Origin: Cristatella mucedo
Taxonomy: Eukaryota; Bryozoa; Phylactolaemata; Cristatellidae
Direction of reading: 5' to 3'
Assembly: GCA_009760855.2 (NCBI GenBank)
Contig: WPIO01000204.1
Location: forward strand, 186,001 to 250,000
Length of the DNA: 64,000 nucleotides
This document shows, piece by piece, positions 9,830 to 22,060 of this stretch. Each line of letters begins with the position of its first letter. Position 1 is the stretch's first letter. Under the pieces are notes generated by a model, which searched no databases, had not been told where the DNA came from, and saw only the letters and a list, made by a program, of their open reading frames with translations. The position numbers and the translations under genes are program-made.

Positions 9830-10790
9830 TGTGTCTCTTTCTGTAAATCCATAAAGCCTTAAAGACTATGTGGGCGTTACGCAGGATAGTTTTTTATCGA
9901 AACTCACAGCCTAAGAGACTTTCGGTACCAATTCGGTAGCCAGCCGACTTCATCACACTCACAGATGAGAAAGTGGGAAACATATTAGAGTCAGGAGAGC
10001 AGTTGAGATAATGAGTAGCATGGACGTAGCAGCTCAGGACCGCTGAAAAGGATGAGCCATACTCGGCAGCAAGAGAGTAGCTTTCGTTTCGTAAGAATTG
10101 TGGAGACGAGTTCCACAGTCTAGGACCAGCAGAGCTTAAGCTTCTGCCGCCAACGGTCTTTAAGCGGAGGAATGGAACAGCTAATCTATTTTCAATACAG
10201 AACCTGAGGGCGAAGAGGCGGACAATGGTGCAGCAGTTCAGCTAGGAACTGAGGAGCCAAGCCATGGAGGGCCTTATGGGTCAGAGTTAGAACTTTGCTT
10301 TGGATCCGTTGATCAACCGGCAGCCACCCTAGCTCTTTTAGCAAAGGAGACACGTGGTCAAACCTCAGTGATTTGAAAACTAGTCTTGTAGCCGCATTCA
10401 CAGCTATCTGAAGTGGCCTAGTTGCATCTTTTGGTAGTCCAGCCAAAATGGAATTACATTAATCAAGCCGAGACAGAACTAAGGAGCTGGTTAAACGTTT
10501 TGCAAGCCACTGTGCAAGACAGGTCCTAATCTTAGATCGGAATCGGAAGGAATGGCTAGCTGTAGAAGCAGTCTGTAGAGTCAGCAGTCTGTAGCACCTG
10601 TGGAAGCAGAATACAGCCTTTAAAATATAGGAAGCTGCCAAAAACGCCACCTAAATTTTAAGCATGTGGTGACGGTCGCACGGCAGCATCACCTATTGGA
10701 AGAAGCCTTTTAATCCAGCCACATGCTTAGGGTGTCCTATGAGGAGCAGTTAAGATTTATCGTCATTTAGTTTCAAGAAGTTTTGCCACT
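9830..10790 (-). pseudogene. LINE-B copy 3, reverse transcriptase C-terminal part
   Basis: Minus-strand frames match the LINE-B copies at 19.4-22.4 and 57.4-58.5 kb. Moving downstream in the element there are KLNDDKS, HPKHVAGLKG, RSKIRTCLAQWLAKRL, SSLVLSRLD, MAGLPKDATRPLQ, VNAATRLVFKSLRFDHVSP and LGWLPVDQRIQSKVL. Stops and frameshifts separate the frames at 10459-10650 and 10192-10446. It is 5'-truncated after the catalytic core, so no FADD-type motif is present. Satellite sequence lies on both sides, so it inserted into a satellite monomer. The 3' end near 9830 matches the tatctccgtcag end of the other copies only loosely. Confidence 0.88.
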
Positions 10791-11045
10791 GTAGCGATCG
10801 TGGAGCATTCAGCAAAGCCCCTGCTCCAGTAAAGGAGGCGTCATCAACGTTGTCTAGCAAGCAGTAGTACTGTAATCGTGCGACCTTACTGCAGAAACCA
10901 CATGTCAAGTGAAGTCGTACGAAGCCTGTAAGGCGTTAACGTTGCCGTCATCCTAAGCGGGTGAAGCAATGACGAACAAGTCATTATAAATACCGAAACA
11001 GTCATAAATCTGCGGTGTAGAGCCAGAGTAAATGTCACGAAGCCG

Positions 11046-11111
11046 TCATGCACAGGCAGTGTAGCATTCACAAATATCTCATGCAATGGCACTGTAGCAG
11101 TGACAGAGCCT
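11046..11111. repeat. Two adjacent 33 bp subrepeats inside a satellite monomer
   Basis: The stretches starting tcatgcacaggcagtgtagc (11046) and tcatgcaatggcactgtagc (11079) are clearly related and exactly 33 bp apart. They are the clearest local view of a short ancestral period in the satellite. A comparable 33 bp step occurs in block 2 (see findings). Confidence 0.7.
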
Positions 11112-14100
11112 TAAATCAAAGTCCCAGAAGAAATTTACAGGCCACTCATGTTAAGACACTGTTGAGATCTTAAAGCGGTAATGCAAAGCTACCGTTGTTT
11201 CTTTTTTTGAGTCAGTTGTCAAACTAATAGAGCAGCCTAGCCAACATAGCATTAAATCCTGGCCATATAATTGAATGAAAATGCTTGATATCCTAAGACG
11301 TAACAAGTGCCTTAAGCAAAAACTACTCACGGACAATGTACCTTAAGTTTCAGCTGCATAATTTCCATAGTCAGAGTGTGTTGTGTTTGCGTAAGAATAT
11401 ATTCATCATGAGCAAGGACCAAGATCTATCCGTCTTCAGAACCTCATTTTCATAATCCAGCCAATCCTAGCAGCCCTCAGCCTATAGGCTAGGCATATAT
11501 ATCAAGTGTGTAGTCGTATTTATCGTCAGAGTGTCTGACGTTCGTTCAAGAGAATAAATACCAAGAGGTAACGGCGAACACTATCTTTAGACGGACCTTC
11601 TATATCAGACAGGAAAATATAAATTTTCATTAACTTATTACCCATGAAAAATGTACAACGGATATACAGATTATAACAGGATTTAACGTGTCTACGTAAA
11701 GGGCCTCTATTGTGAGAACTATTTAAAATAAATATGCAGCGATCTCAGAGCATCCTGCAAAGCTACTGCTCTAAAAAAACAGCTGTCATGAAATATGTTC
11801 TCCAGTCATGCGATTTTACAGGAGCAAGCACGTGTCATGTAAAGTCGTTCAAATACAGTACGGCATTGACATTGCCACCATCCTAAGCAGCAGAGCGATA
11901 AAAAACGTCATGCGAAAATACTCTACCTGACGTATAAATTCACTGTAGCAATCCCAGAGCCATCTCGGAAAGCCACTGCTGCTGTCTTAAAGCCTTCAAG
12001 CCGAATTGTTGCACTAACAACAGGGCCATTGAAAAAATTCACAGTGCTGTAATTGAAGACACTTTAGCAATCTCGGAACAGAAACTCAAACCCACCATGG
12101 CTGTCTCCAAGTCATCTTGACAATCTAACAGGGCAGCCATTGCAATTTTGCATTTCATCATGGCTATTTTGTTAAACAAAAAACACGACCCTTCTTTGTG
12201 TGCCAAAAACTACAAGCGAGCACTACACTGACAACAAGGCATAACACATTTCCTGCCATCACTTTCATCGTCAAAGTGTGACTGATGGACGCTGGAGAGT
12301 ATGTTTATCAACAGCAAACTGCTGGCATAGTTGGTCAGAGCTTCGTTGGTATTACCGAGTCAATATAGGTTTCCACTACACTAAAGACAGTGCATACTTA
12401 CCAAGTGTTCAGTTGTATTTCAATCTTCAGAGCGTGGCTGGCATTTGCGCAAGATTATATTTATCAAGAGCAAACTCAGGCACTATCTGGCGACAGAGCT
12501 TCGTTAGCGACCAACCAAGTAAGCATTGTCATTAAGCTTCAGCCTTGTATCAACATAATACAAATGTACCAAATTTAGGAAGATTTAACCTATTAACGCA
12601 AAGGACCTCGATCAGTCCGATCTGATTTTATCACAGCTACCACAGCAACGACGAAAAATCCTGCAAGGTGACTACAGCAGTAACCGAGATATCGTGCAAC
12701 GTGATCAAGCAGTGATACTGCAGTAACGTGACAGCCCTGTAGTGTCCATCCAGCAGTCTGGCGAAGACACAATAACAGTGAGTCCGCCATCATCCAAAGC
12801 CAGCATAGCAATTAGGTACTTACCATTCGAAAATAATACACCAGTCTCAAAGCCGTTTTCTCAGTCCAGAATAAAAATCACAGAGCTGTCATGCAGAGGC
12901 TGTGCAGCAGTGAAAAATCTTTAATTCAAAGGCGATGCAGCAGCAACAGAGCCTTCCATCAACGCCATAGTAGAAATCACAACGAAATCATTTTAAGGCT
13001 CTGTAAAATTAGTGAAACGTCATATCAAAGCCACTACTGCTTCGTTTTCAGTCTGAATCCGAAGCTAACAAAGCTGAATAGGCACCTTTGCATTTTATAC
13101 TGGCTAAATAATTAAATAACAAGGTATAATGTGCTATCGGGCAACAACTATTTCAACCAAGCACAGCACTCAGGTGAGGCAATTAAAGGTTCGGTTTCAT
13201 CCTTTTCATAGTCAGAGTATTTCTGCTGTTTGCTAAGAATATACTAATCCTGAACATGGAGCAGAGAAAATCCGTCGCCAAGGCCTATTCATAACCAAGT
13301 CAATACCAGCAGTCTTGAGTCTACAGCCTGGGCATAAATACAAAGTCTCCAGCCTGTCATTTGCAGTGAGCTCTCTTATGACGTTAGCTGAAAACTATAC
13401 GAATTAAAAGGGAACTGCTGACGCGAACTTTTGAGACAGCCTCGTAATTAATCAAGCGAATTCACTTTACCACAAATCTAACGCCAGGGAGGAAGGTAAC
13501 AGGATGAAACACATCTACCTATAAAGCCTCAATTAGCCCAAACTAGTTTAAAAAAAAAAAATTCTGCAGCGATCGCAGATCATCCTGCAAAGCCACTGCT
13601 TTAAGAAAACAGCTGAACTCAAAGATGCTCTAGCAAAAGTTGTGCAGTACTGCAACTTTACAGGGGCAGGCACATGTCACGTGAAGTCATGCGAAACTAA
13701 TACGGTACTAAAATTGCTATAATCCTAAGACGCAGCACGAATACAAAACGTCATGCGAAAACACTCTTCCTGTCGCATATCAAGCCATGGGAGCAAGCCC
13801 AGAGCCATCTCGGAGAGTAACCACAGCAGTTTCAAAGCCTTTAAGCCGAGCTGTTGTACCATTGGCAGGGTACCTGAAAAATTTGCAGTGCGCACTAATT
13901 TAAATGCACTTTACCAATATCGGAGGAGAAATTCATAGCCACCGTATCTGTGTCCAAGTTATCTTGTTACTCTAATACGGCAGCCTCTATCAACATTTCA
14001 CAAGGCGTTTTTAGGAAATAAAGCAACACGACTTTAAACTACATTTCACGAGCCACAAGAGAGCTCTGAAGATACCTACGGCATTGCAAATTCTCCTGCA

Positions 14101-17100
14101 TAATTTATTTTGTCATAGTGTGACTGATAGATGCTAAAGAGTATATTTACCACGAGCAAACAGCCGGCACAGTGGACCGTCACAGCATCGCTATTATTAC
14201 CGAGCTAATAAGCGTTTCAGCTACACTAAAGACAGTGCATGCATACCAAGCGATCGGTCGTACGTCCATCTTCAGAGCATGACGGAAGCATGCTCATTAG
14301 TTTATTTACCAAGAGCGAACGGCAGGTACTATCGGTAGACAGAGTTTCTTTAGCGATCATGCAACTAGGCTTTTTCATTTAGCTTAAGCCCTGTACCTAA
14401 CAAACACAAACCTACCCAATTTGACGAGATTCTATCTATCTACGCAAATGACCTTAAACATTCCGATCTGGTTTTAGCACAGCTACCGTGGCAATTACAG
14501 AACATCCAGTAAAGTGACTACAGTAGTAACCGAGATATTGTTCAACATGACGTCGCAGTGATACTGCAGTCTTGTGACGGCACTGCAGCATGCACATGGC
14601 AGTCTAGTGAAGACGATAGCAATGACTTTGCCGTCGTTAAAAGCCAGCACAGCAACTAGGAATCTGTAAGTAGAAAATAAAATACAAGTCATGAAGCCGT
14701 GCTCTCAATCAAGAGTAACTATCGCAGAGCCGTCATGCTGAGGGCATTCACAAAGCAGGCAAGCTAGGCCACCGTTGCACCAAAAGAGATTTCAATCGAA
14801 GCCCCAATGGGAACTAAAAGGGAATCAAGCTCAGACACTGCATAGATCTCAAAAGGGTATTTCAAAGCCACAATTTCTTTTTTGCGAGTCACTTTGCCCC
14901 AACAACGGAACCGATTAGGCAATAAATACATTTATACTAGGAAAATAATTGAATAACTAGATGTGACATCCATCGGGTGATAACTAACTCAAGGGAGCAA
15001 TACTCTCAGATAAAGCAACAGAAGTTATAGTAGCATAATTTCATGGAGTTTCTGTTGTGTTCGCTTACGAATATACTTATGATGAGCTCCGAGATGGCAC
15101 TAATTATCGCAGGAACTTCGTTGTCTTAACCCAGCCAATACCAGCAGCCCTCAGCCTATAGCCTGGGCACACGTGCTAAGTGCTTAAATCGTATTTGGCC
15201 GTCGGCTCTTCTATGATATCAACTCGAGAGTGCAGGTAATAGGAGAACACTGCAGACGCGACCTTTCGACGCAGACTAGTTGTCGATCCAGCAAATTCAC
15301 ATTTTCACCCTTCTAACCCATAGTACCAATGTACCAACTTTAATGGAATACAATACGTCTACCTATTGATACTCGATTAGCTCGAGTGACTCTTGAAAAC
15401 AGGTCCTGACAGTCATCTGACTTTACAGAGGTGTGCAGATGTCATGTAAAGTCGAACAAACCCAGTACGGCATTGACATTGCCATCATCCTACTCAGCAG
15501 TGCGAATATAAAACAGCATGTCAAAATACTTTACCTGTCGTGTCATTAGAGCAATTCCAGAACCATTTCGGAGAACACCCGCTGCAGTTTCAAATCAGTC
15601 AAGCTAGCTATTGTAGCATTGACTGGACCGCTGAAAGAATTTGCAGGGCACAGATATTTGAATGCCCTTTAGCAATCTCCAAGCAGAAATCCATAGCCAC
15701 CATGGCTGTCTCCGAGTTATCTTGTCACTCTAACAGGTAAGCCAATGCTAAATTACATTTTCCGTAGGCTTTTCTGAAAATAAAAAGAAGACTTTATGCT
15801 ACGTACCACGAACCACAAGCGAGCACTGCTGACAATTAAGACATAGGAAATTCTTTTGCATCACCTACATCATCATAGTGTGTCTGATAGATGCTAGCGA
15901 GTATATATATCATGAGCAAACAGCAGGCACAGTGGACCGTCAGACCATCGTCTTCACTACCGAGCTAAATGGCGTTTCTACCAAAATAAAGACAGTGCAT
16001 ATATACCAAGCGTTCAGTCTTATGTCCTTGCTCAGAGCATGACTGAAGTTTTGTCGAGTTTATTTATCAAGAGCAAACGCCAGGCACTATCTGTAGACTG
16101 AGATTCTTTAACGATACAGCACTGAGTTTCTTTTACGATCGAGTAAGTAGGCTTTTTCATTAAGCTTAAGCCCTGTACTTATGAAACGCAAATGCATCAA
16201 ATTTATTGGCATTGTATCTGTCTATGCAAATGACCTCGACCATTCCGATCCAGTTATAACAAACATACCGCGGCTGCGACAGATCATCTAAAATATGGGC
16301 TACTGTAGCAACCAAGATATCGTGCAACATGACGTAGCAGTGACACTGCTGTTTTGTGACCGCACTGTAGGATGAACATGGCAGTCTGGTGAAGACAATA
16401 GCAATGACTTTGTCAGGATGAAAAGCCCGCACAGCAATTAGGAACATCTAATTCAAAAATACCATATCAGTTACTAAGCCGTATTCTCAATCAACTGTAA
16501 AAATCACAGAGCTGTCATGCTGAGGGCAGTCACAAGTCCCTCATGCCAACCCGCTGAAGCAGCTAAAGATATTTTAATTGACGCCCAGTGAAAATTAAAA
16601 AGGAATCAAGTTGAGTAACAGCATATATCCTAAATTTGTATTTTAAAGCCATCACTGCTTATTTGTGACTCATTGAGCAAAATTAACCCAACCAATCTTT
16701 TAATCAATACATTCACTAAATAAATAATTGAATAACTAGATACGGCTTCCTGTCGCTCGAAAAATACCTCAAAGAAGCAATACTCTCAGGTACAGCAATA
16801 GAAGTTTTGGTAGCATCATTTTCAGATAGTTTCGGTCGTGTTTGCTTAAGAAAATACTTGCGATGAGCACGGAGCTGACACTAATTGTCGCTATAAGCTC
16901 ATTGCCGAAACCCAAGTCAACCGGCAGCCCTCAGCCTATAGCCTGGGCGTACATGCCAAGTGTTCAGCCGGTCTTTTGCTGACTGCTCGTCTGTGACGTC
17001 AAATTGAGAGAACAGGTAATAAGAGCAACTGTAGACGCTACCTTCCGACGTCGTCTCTTTATTTATCAAGCAAATTCACATTTTCACTCTACTAATGCCT

Positions 17101-17180
17101 GGTACGAATGTACCTACTTTAGCAGGATGCAATACGTCTACCTATCGAGACTCGATTAGCCTAAGCCACTATTAAAATCA

Positions 17181-18218
17181 TCTCCTGCAGCGATCACAGG
17201 TTAGCCTGCAAAGCCGTAGCTCTACAAAAGAGCTAACATCAAAGATGCTGTGCCCATAATAGTGCAGTCATGTGACTTTTGAGAAGCAAGGGCTGTTCCT
17301 TGTAAAGTCGTGCAAACCTAATAAAGCATTTACGTCGCAAACATCTTAAGTAGTCGTGCGAATACCAAGCATCATGATAAAATACTTTACCTGTCGTATA
17401 AAGTCATTGGAGCCATCCCAGAGCCATCTCGGAGAGTACCCGTAGCAGTACCATTGATAGGACTCCTGTAAGACTTCACCGTGCACAGTTATTTAAATTG
17501 AGTTCACCACTCACAGAGCAGAAATTCATTGCCACCGTGGCAGTCTGCAAGCTATCTTGTTACCATAAGAAAGCAGCCAATACGAATTTATATTTCACGT
17601 GACCTTTTTCGGTCATACAAAACACGACTTTACATTAGGTATCACGAACCACGAGTGAGCAGTGCAGACACCTAAGGTATAGTACATTCTCTTGCTTAGC
17701 TCCCGAAGCGATCACTGGTTAGCCTGCAAAGCGACTGCTTTAAAAAAAAAGAGCTAACATCAAAGAGGATCTAGTTCTGGTGGTGCAGTTATGCGACTTT
17801 ACAGGAGCAAGCAAGTGTCATGTAAAGTCTTGCGAACCCAGTACAACATTGACGTTGACATAATCCTACATGAAGTACCGAAAGAAAACGTCATGCGAAA
17901 ATACTCTAACTGTCGCATAAAGTCATTGAAGCAATCCCTAGAACCATATCGGGCATCACCTGCGGCAGTTTCAAATCCTTTAAGCCGAGCTTTTGTGCCA
18001 TTTATAGGACCCCTGCAAGAATTCGCAGTGCACGGTTATTAAAATGCATTTTAGCAATCACAGATTGGATATTCGTAGTCATCGTGACGTTCTCTGAGTG
18101 ATCTTGTTACACTAACAGAACAGCCATTAAGAACTTATCTTTTACGTAGCCTTTTTCCGGAATCAAAAACGAAACTTTATGTTACTTATAACGAAGCTAT
18201 AGTGAGCAGTACTGACAT
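17181..18218. repeat. 519 bp internal tandem duplication in satellite block 1
   Basis: The text ctcctgcagcgatcacagg at 17181 restarts as ctcccgaagcgatcactgg at 17700, and both continue with ttagcctgcaaagc and the same following order. The two copies share ttagcctgc where other monomers read atcctgc, so they are each other's closest relatives. The duplication cuts one monomer short just after cattctcttgc. Confidence 0.8.
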
Positions 18219-18559
18219 CTAAGGTATTGGAAATTATCTTGAATCATTTTCATTGTCATGGTGTGACTCGTAGATGCTGAAAGCTATATTTACCCTAAGC
18301 AAACAGCAGGAACATTGGACCGTCAGACCATCGCTATTATTACCAGCTAATACTGTTTTCTACTACACTAAAGACAGTGCATATATACCAAGCATTCACT
18401 CGTTTTTAATAGTAATATTAATACTGAACTTGATAAAGCGCCCACAGAGAGCTTAATCTCTTTCTAGGCGCTTTACAAATGCTGCAAAGGGAAATGCAAT
18501 TGAATGGTAAGTAAAATCATGTGTGAATAACAAACGACAAGAATAATATAGTTAGGGGT

Positions 18560-19400
18560 GACATGCACAGGGTCAGCATTAAAATGTTGTTAGTGGCAGC
18601 ATGAATAGTGTCAGCACGCATAAGCACGTGAAGGGCGAATCACAGGGACCCACTAAATGCTGTCCTAAATAGGTGTGTTTTTAATTTCCTTTTAAATGTG
18701 GTCAGGTCAGGGGATGTTTTGACGCATTTCGGGAGGAGTTCCAGGCTTTGGGAGTATATTAACTAAATGCACGGTCTCCAAAGGGTTTAAGGTTTGTACG
18801 AGGAATTTATAGACTGCTGGATTCCGAAAAGCAGGTGGTATAATGCTGGAACTGATGGGGGAGTATATCGGAGAGATAAGCTGGAGCCATAGAATGAAGG
18901 GGCCTAAAAATAAGCGACAAAACCTTGAAGTCAATGCATTGCTTGACTGGTAGCCAGTGCAAGTCGGCGAGAAGTGGAGTAATGTGGAAACTTCAACGCT
19001 CACGACAGCTAAGCCTAGCTGCAGAGTATTGCACCAGCTGCAATCGCCTGATCGCACGTGCTGGTAGGCCAGTAAGCAGTGAGTTGCAGAAGACGAGATG
19101 AGATGTCACGAATGCATAGACCAACTTAGACGTGGTATCCTTATCTAAACAAGCCCGAATTTTAGCCATGTTGTGTAGCTGAAAATAGGCAGATTTTACT
19201 GTGGAGCTGATATGGTCGTCTAACGAGAGGTCGCTTCGGAATATGACAACTAGATTTCGAGCTGATTCGACAGGAGATATGCTGGCAGAGCCAATTTTGA
19301 GACTCAGCCTTTCCAATATCCTAATCACACTAGGTTTGCCCACAACAAGTAAGTTAATTTTATCATCGTTTAGTTTTACGAAAGTTGCTGCCATCCATGT
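18560..19400 (-). pseudogene. LINE-A1 reverse transcriptase C-terminus and 3' UTR start
   Basis: Continues the LINE-A1 ORF downstream of the nested LINE-B1. From 19394 down the frame reads TWMAATFVKLNDDK, then LLVVGKPSVIRIL, ARNLVVIFRSDLSLDDHISS, AYFQLHNMAKIRACLDKD, LVYAFVTSHLVFC and RRLQLVQYSAARL. Past about 19000 it shifts frame into the block containing TRFCRLFLG and later the C-terminal segment. The YCN-type motif of intact copies is altered (VFCN). It is a dead gene: there are frameshifts, and the two halves are separated by 3 kb of LINE-B1. Confidence 0.85.
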
Positions 19401-19449
19401 AATGTATCTCCGTCAGTAACTCAAGAAAGTCATAAAGACCATGTGGGTA

Positions 19450-20364
19450 TTACGCAGGAGAGTTTTGTATAGCATACTCACAGCCTAAGCGGCTTTCGGT
19501 ACGCATTCGGTACCCAACAGACTTCGTCTCACGCAACAAAGAGAAAGTGGGAAGCATAGCAGAGTCAAGAGAGCAGTTAAGGTAGTGAGTAGCATAGAAG
19601 TAGCAGCTCAGGAGCGCTGAAAAAGATGTGCCACCGTCGGCAGTTGGAGAGTAGATGTCGTTGCGTATGAATTGTGGAAGCGAGTTCCACAGTCTAGGAC
19701 CTGCAGAGCTAAAGCTTCTGTCGCCAACTGTCTTTGAGCGGAGGAACGGGACAGCTAATTTATTGTCCACACAGGACCTGAGGGCGCGAACAGGCTGAAA
19801 CTGATGCAGCAGTTCAGCTAGGTATGAAGGAGCCAAGCCGTAGCGGGCCTTGTGGGTCAGCGTAAGAACTTTGCTCCGTATCCTTTGCTCAACCAGCAAC
19901 CACCATAGCTCTTCCAGAAAAGGTGACACGTGCTCAAACCGCTGGGACTTGAAGACCAGCCTTGCAGCCATATTCATAGTCCGCTGTAGTGGCATAATAG
20001 CTTTCTTTGGCAGCCCAGCCAAAAGGGAATTACAATAATCAAGCCGAGACAGAACTAAAGAGCTAGTTAAATTTTTTACAAGCTACTGTGGGAGACAGCT
20101 GCTAATCTTGGATAGAGATCGGATGTGATGGCTAGCTGTAGAGGCAGTCTTCTGGATGAAGCTTTTGAAATTGAGGCAGCTGTCGAACACGACACCTAGA
20201 TTCCGAGCACGTGGTGAAGGTCGCACAATAGCATCACCTATTAGAACAGCAAAGCCTTTTAATCCAGCCACACGCTTAGGGTGTCCTATGAGCAGCAGTT
20301 CGGTTTTATCGTCATTTAATTTCAGGATGTTTTTGACATCCAGGATCGAATATCGGCAAGGCAA
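19450..20364 (-). pseudogene. LINE-B1 reverse transcriptase thumb and C-terminal region
   Basis: Minus-strand frame 20364-20083 gives LKLNDDKTELLLIGHPKRV, ARNLGVVFDSCLNFKSFIQ and HHIRSLSKISSCLPQ, ending at an in-frame TAG. The same frame continues below the stop with LVKNLTSSLVLSRLDYCNSL and the 190-residue stretch at 20022-19450: MAGLPKKAIMPLQRTMNMAA, HVSPFLEELWWLLVEQRI, LTHKARYGLAPSYLAELL, FSSAGPRLWNSLPQF and a cysteine-containing tail. A frameshift at about 20330-20360 separates it from the catalytic core. The intact version is in the 57.5-58.5 kb copy, which reads LGWLPVEQRI where this one has LWWLLVEQRI. Confidence 0.88.
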
Positions 20365-21466
20365 GCATTCAGTTTTTCAGTTGCTGCAGCAGATTCCGAC
20401 GGTTTAAATGACAAATACAACTGATTATCGGCAGCATAGAAGTGATATCCTATTCCACGGGCCTTAATCACTTTTCCCAGAGGTTGTGTATAAATGGAGA
20501 ACAGCAAGGGACCGAGTACAGACCCTTGAGGGACTCCACAGCTGACCCTTCTCATGTCTGAGACCTGGCCCCCACATGACACGGATTGAACACGATAAGA
20601 CAAGTATGATTTAAACCACGCCAGTGCTTCGTCTGCCAGACCGATCGTTGTTCTCAATCGTTCAAGCAGAACTTCGTGATCAATGGTCTCGAAAGCAGCA
20701 GACAGATCTAGCAGAGGTAAGGCAGTGACACTCCCGTGGTCGTTGCCACGTAGAATGTCGTTGTTAACACGGAGGAGAGCAGTTTCAGTAGAGTTCTGCC
20801 TCTTGAAACCTGATTGAAATTTTTCTGACATTCCATTATTTTCAATATGTTCAATTAGCTGCGTAGCAACAATTTTTTCAAGAATCTTTGATGAGAACGG
20901 AAGAAGGGAAACTGGACGATAGTTTGCTAGGACCTCTGTGTCTAATCCAGGCTTTTTAAGAATAGGTCTAGCGATTGCCGATTTGAAGGACTTGGGGACG
21001 ACCCCTTTTCCCAAAGAAGCATTAACAATCTTGGTTATGGCAGGGCTAAGTTGGTCTGCAAGTGAAGACCACAGAGATGAAGGTATAGGGTCTTCAGGAG
21101 ACGAGCTCTTTTTGCTAGACCTTATTAAGGCAGCCACATCACAGGCAGAAACATCAGAGAACCTTTTAAGAAAGGTCACAGGTTGAGGAGCGGCGATTGC
21201 TTTGGTCGGAGGTTTCTTAATGGAGGCACGAATGTGCACACTTTTTTCAGTAAAGAAGGCTGAAAACTTTTCGGCTGAGCTCTTAATAACTGGGGAGTCA
21301 GACCTGACAGCATTGGCCAGTAAATGGTTTACTGTTTTATAAATCTGTTTAGTGTCCGACTGGCAGGAATTCAGTCTTCTAATGAAAAAAGAAGCCCTGG
21401 CTTTTTTAGGCTTTCGGGTGTAAACTCGAAGGAATTCTTTAAAATTGACTAGGTCTGCCTCAGACC
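20322..21466 (-). pseudogene. LINE-B1 reverse transcriptase core with altered active site
   Basis: The minus-strand frame runs open from the TAG at about 21466-21470 to about 20322. It contains the linker (KKARASFFIRRL), SSPEDPIPSSLW, VVPKSFKSAIARPILKKPGL, ANYRPVSLLPFSSKILEKI, FQSGFKRQNSTETALLRV, LDLSAAFETIDHEVLLERL, GVPQGSVLGPLLFSIY and the site GYHFYAADNQLYL at about 20418-20443. Normal LINE enzymes, and copy LINE-B2 here, have YADD. This copy reads YAAD, so the first catalytic aspartate is lost. The other catalytic aspartate (LDLSAAF) remains. It is a dead enzyme, but the frame is long enough to define the family. Confidence 0.9.
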
Positions 21467-21467
21467 C

Positions 21468-22058
21468 CTATTTCTTGAAACGACGTTCCAGCCTGCGCTT
21501 AACACGGCGCATCTTAAGGAGTTTTTTTGTAAATTGATAGCAATCTCGACGACTTTGAACACGGATAGAGCGAACGGGAGCATGCTTGTCAAGAGCACTC
21601 CTGAGTGTCATGATCATCGCATCAGTGAGGGTATCGAGGCTGCCGGTCGAGTCTGAATGCAGATCAAGAAGGCCTGCATCACAAACAGATTTCAAAAACT
21701 TGTCCATGTCAATGCTTTGTAAGTTACGTCGTTTGGCAAATTCGACATTGCCCTGCACGTACGAGGGAGCAGGACCAGTAAACGAGACCGAACAATGATC
21801 TAAGAGGTTCAGTGGGCACACCATAAAGTCAGTGGGGAGGACATCCTTAGTGATCACGAGATCTAGAATGTGGCCACCGACGTGGGTGCTATGATTAACG
21901 TGTTGGGCCAAACCAAAATTCTCCAGACAGTCAAGAAATGAGCGGACCTGGCTGTATCTAGTGCTGTCAACGTGAATATTAAAGTCTCCTATAATCAGTA
22001 GCGGCCTGTCATACACAAATATTTTAGTGAGGAACTCTGAAAACTCCTCTATAAACAA
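21468..22058 (-). pseudogene. LINE-B1 AP-endonuclease domain, C-terminal half
   Basis: The 196-residue minus-strand frame has LLIIGDFNIHVD (about 21960-21995), HVGGHILDLVIT (about 21860), a LLDHCSVSF block (about 21790-21815) and a basic C-terminus KKLLKMRRVKRRLERRFKK ending at TAG. GDFN, the LDLV segment and the DH pair are hallmarks of APE-type endonucleases that nick target DNA for LINE integration, and all are retained. It is separated from its N-terminal half by a frame change near 22060 and from the RT by the stop. Confidence 0.88.
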
Positions 22059-22060
22059 GT

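Larger units (their letters stand above)
9640..18400. repeat. Satellite block 1 (old), left part
   Basis: Diverged tandem repeats. A recurring anchor of the form tctacctat..a..ctcgatta appears near 9785, 11690, 12590, 13510, 14435, 15350, 16220 and 17135, that is every 0.87-0.93 kb once the LINE-B insertion at 9830-10790 is removed. A second anchor found in alternate monomers (gtgtgactgatagatgct type) occurs at 12271, 14117, 15877 and 18257, so the working unit is a dimer of about 1.85 kb. The spacing 14117-15877 is about 86 bp short. The spacing 15877-18257 is long because of a 519 bp internal duplication. No coding potential is evident. Confidence 0.88.
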
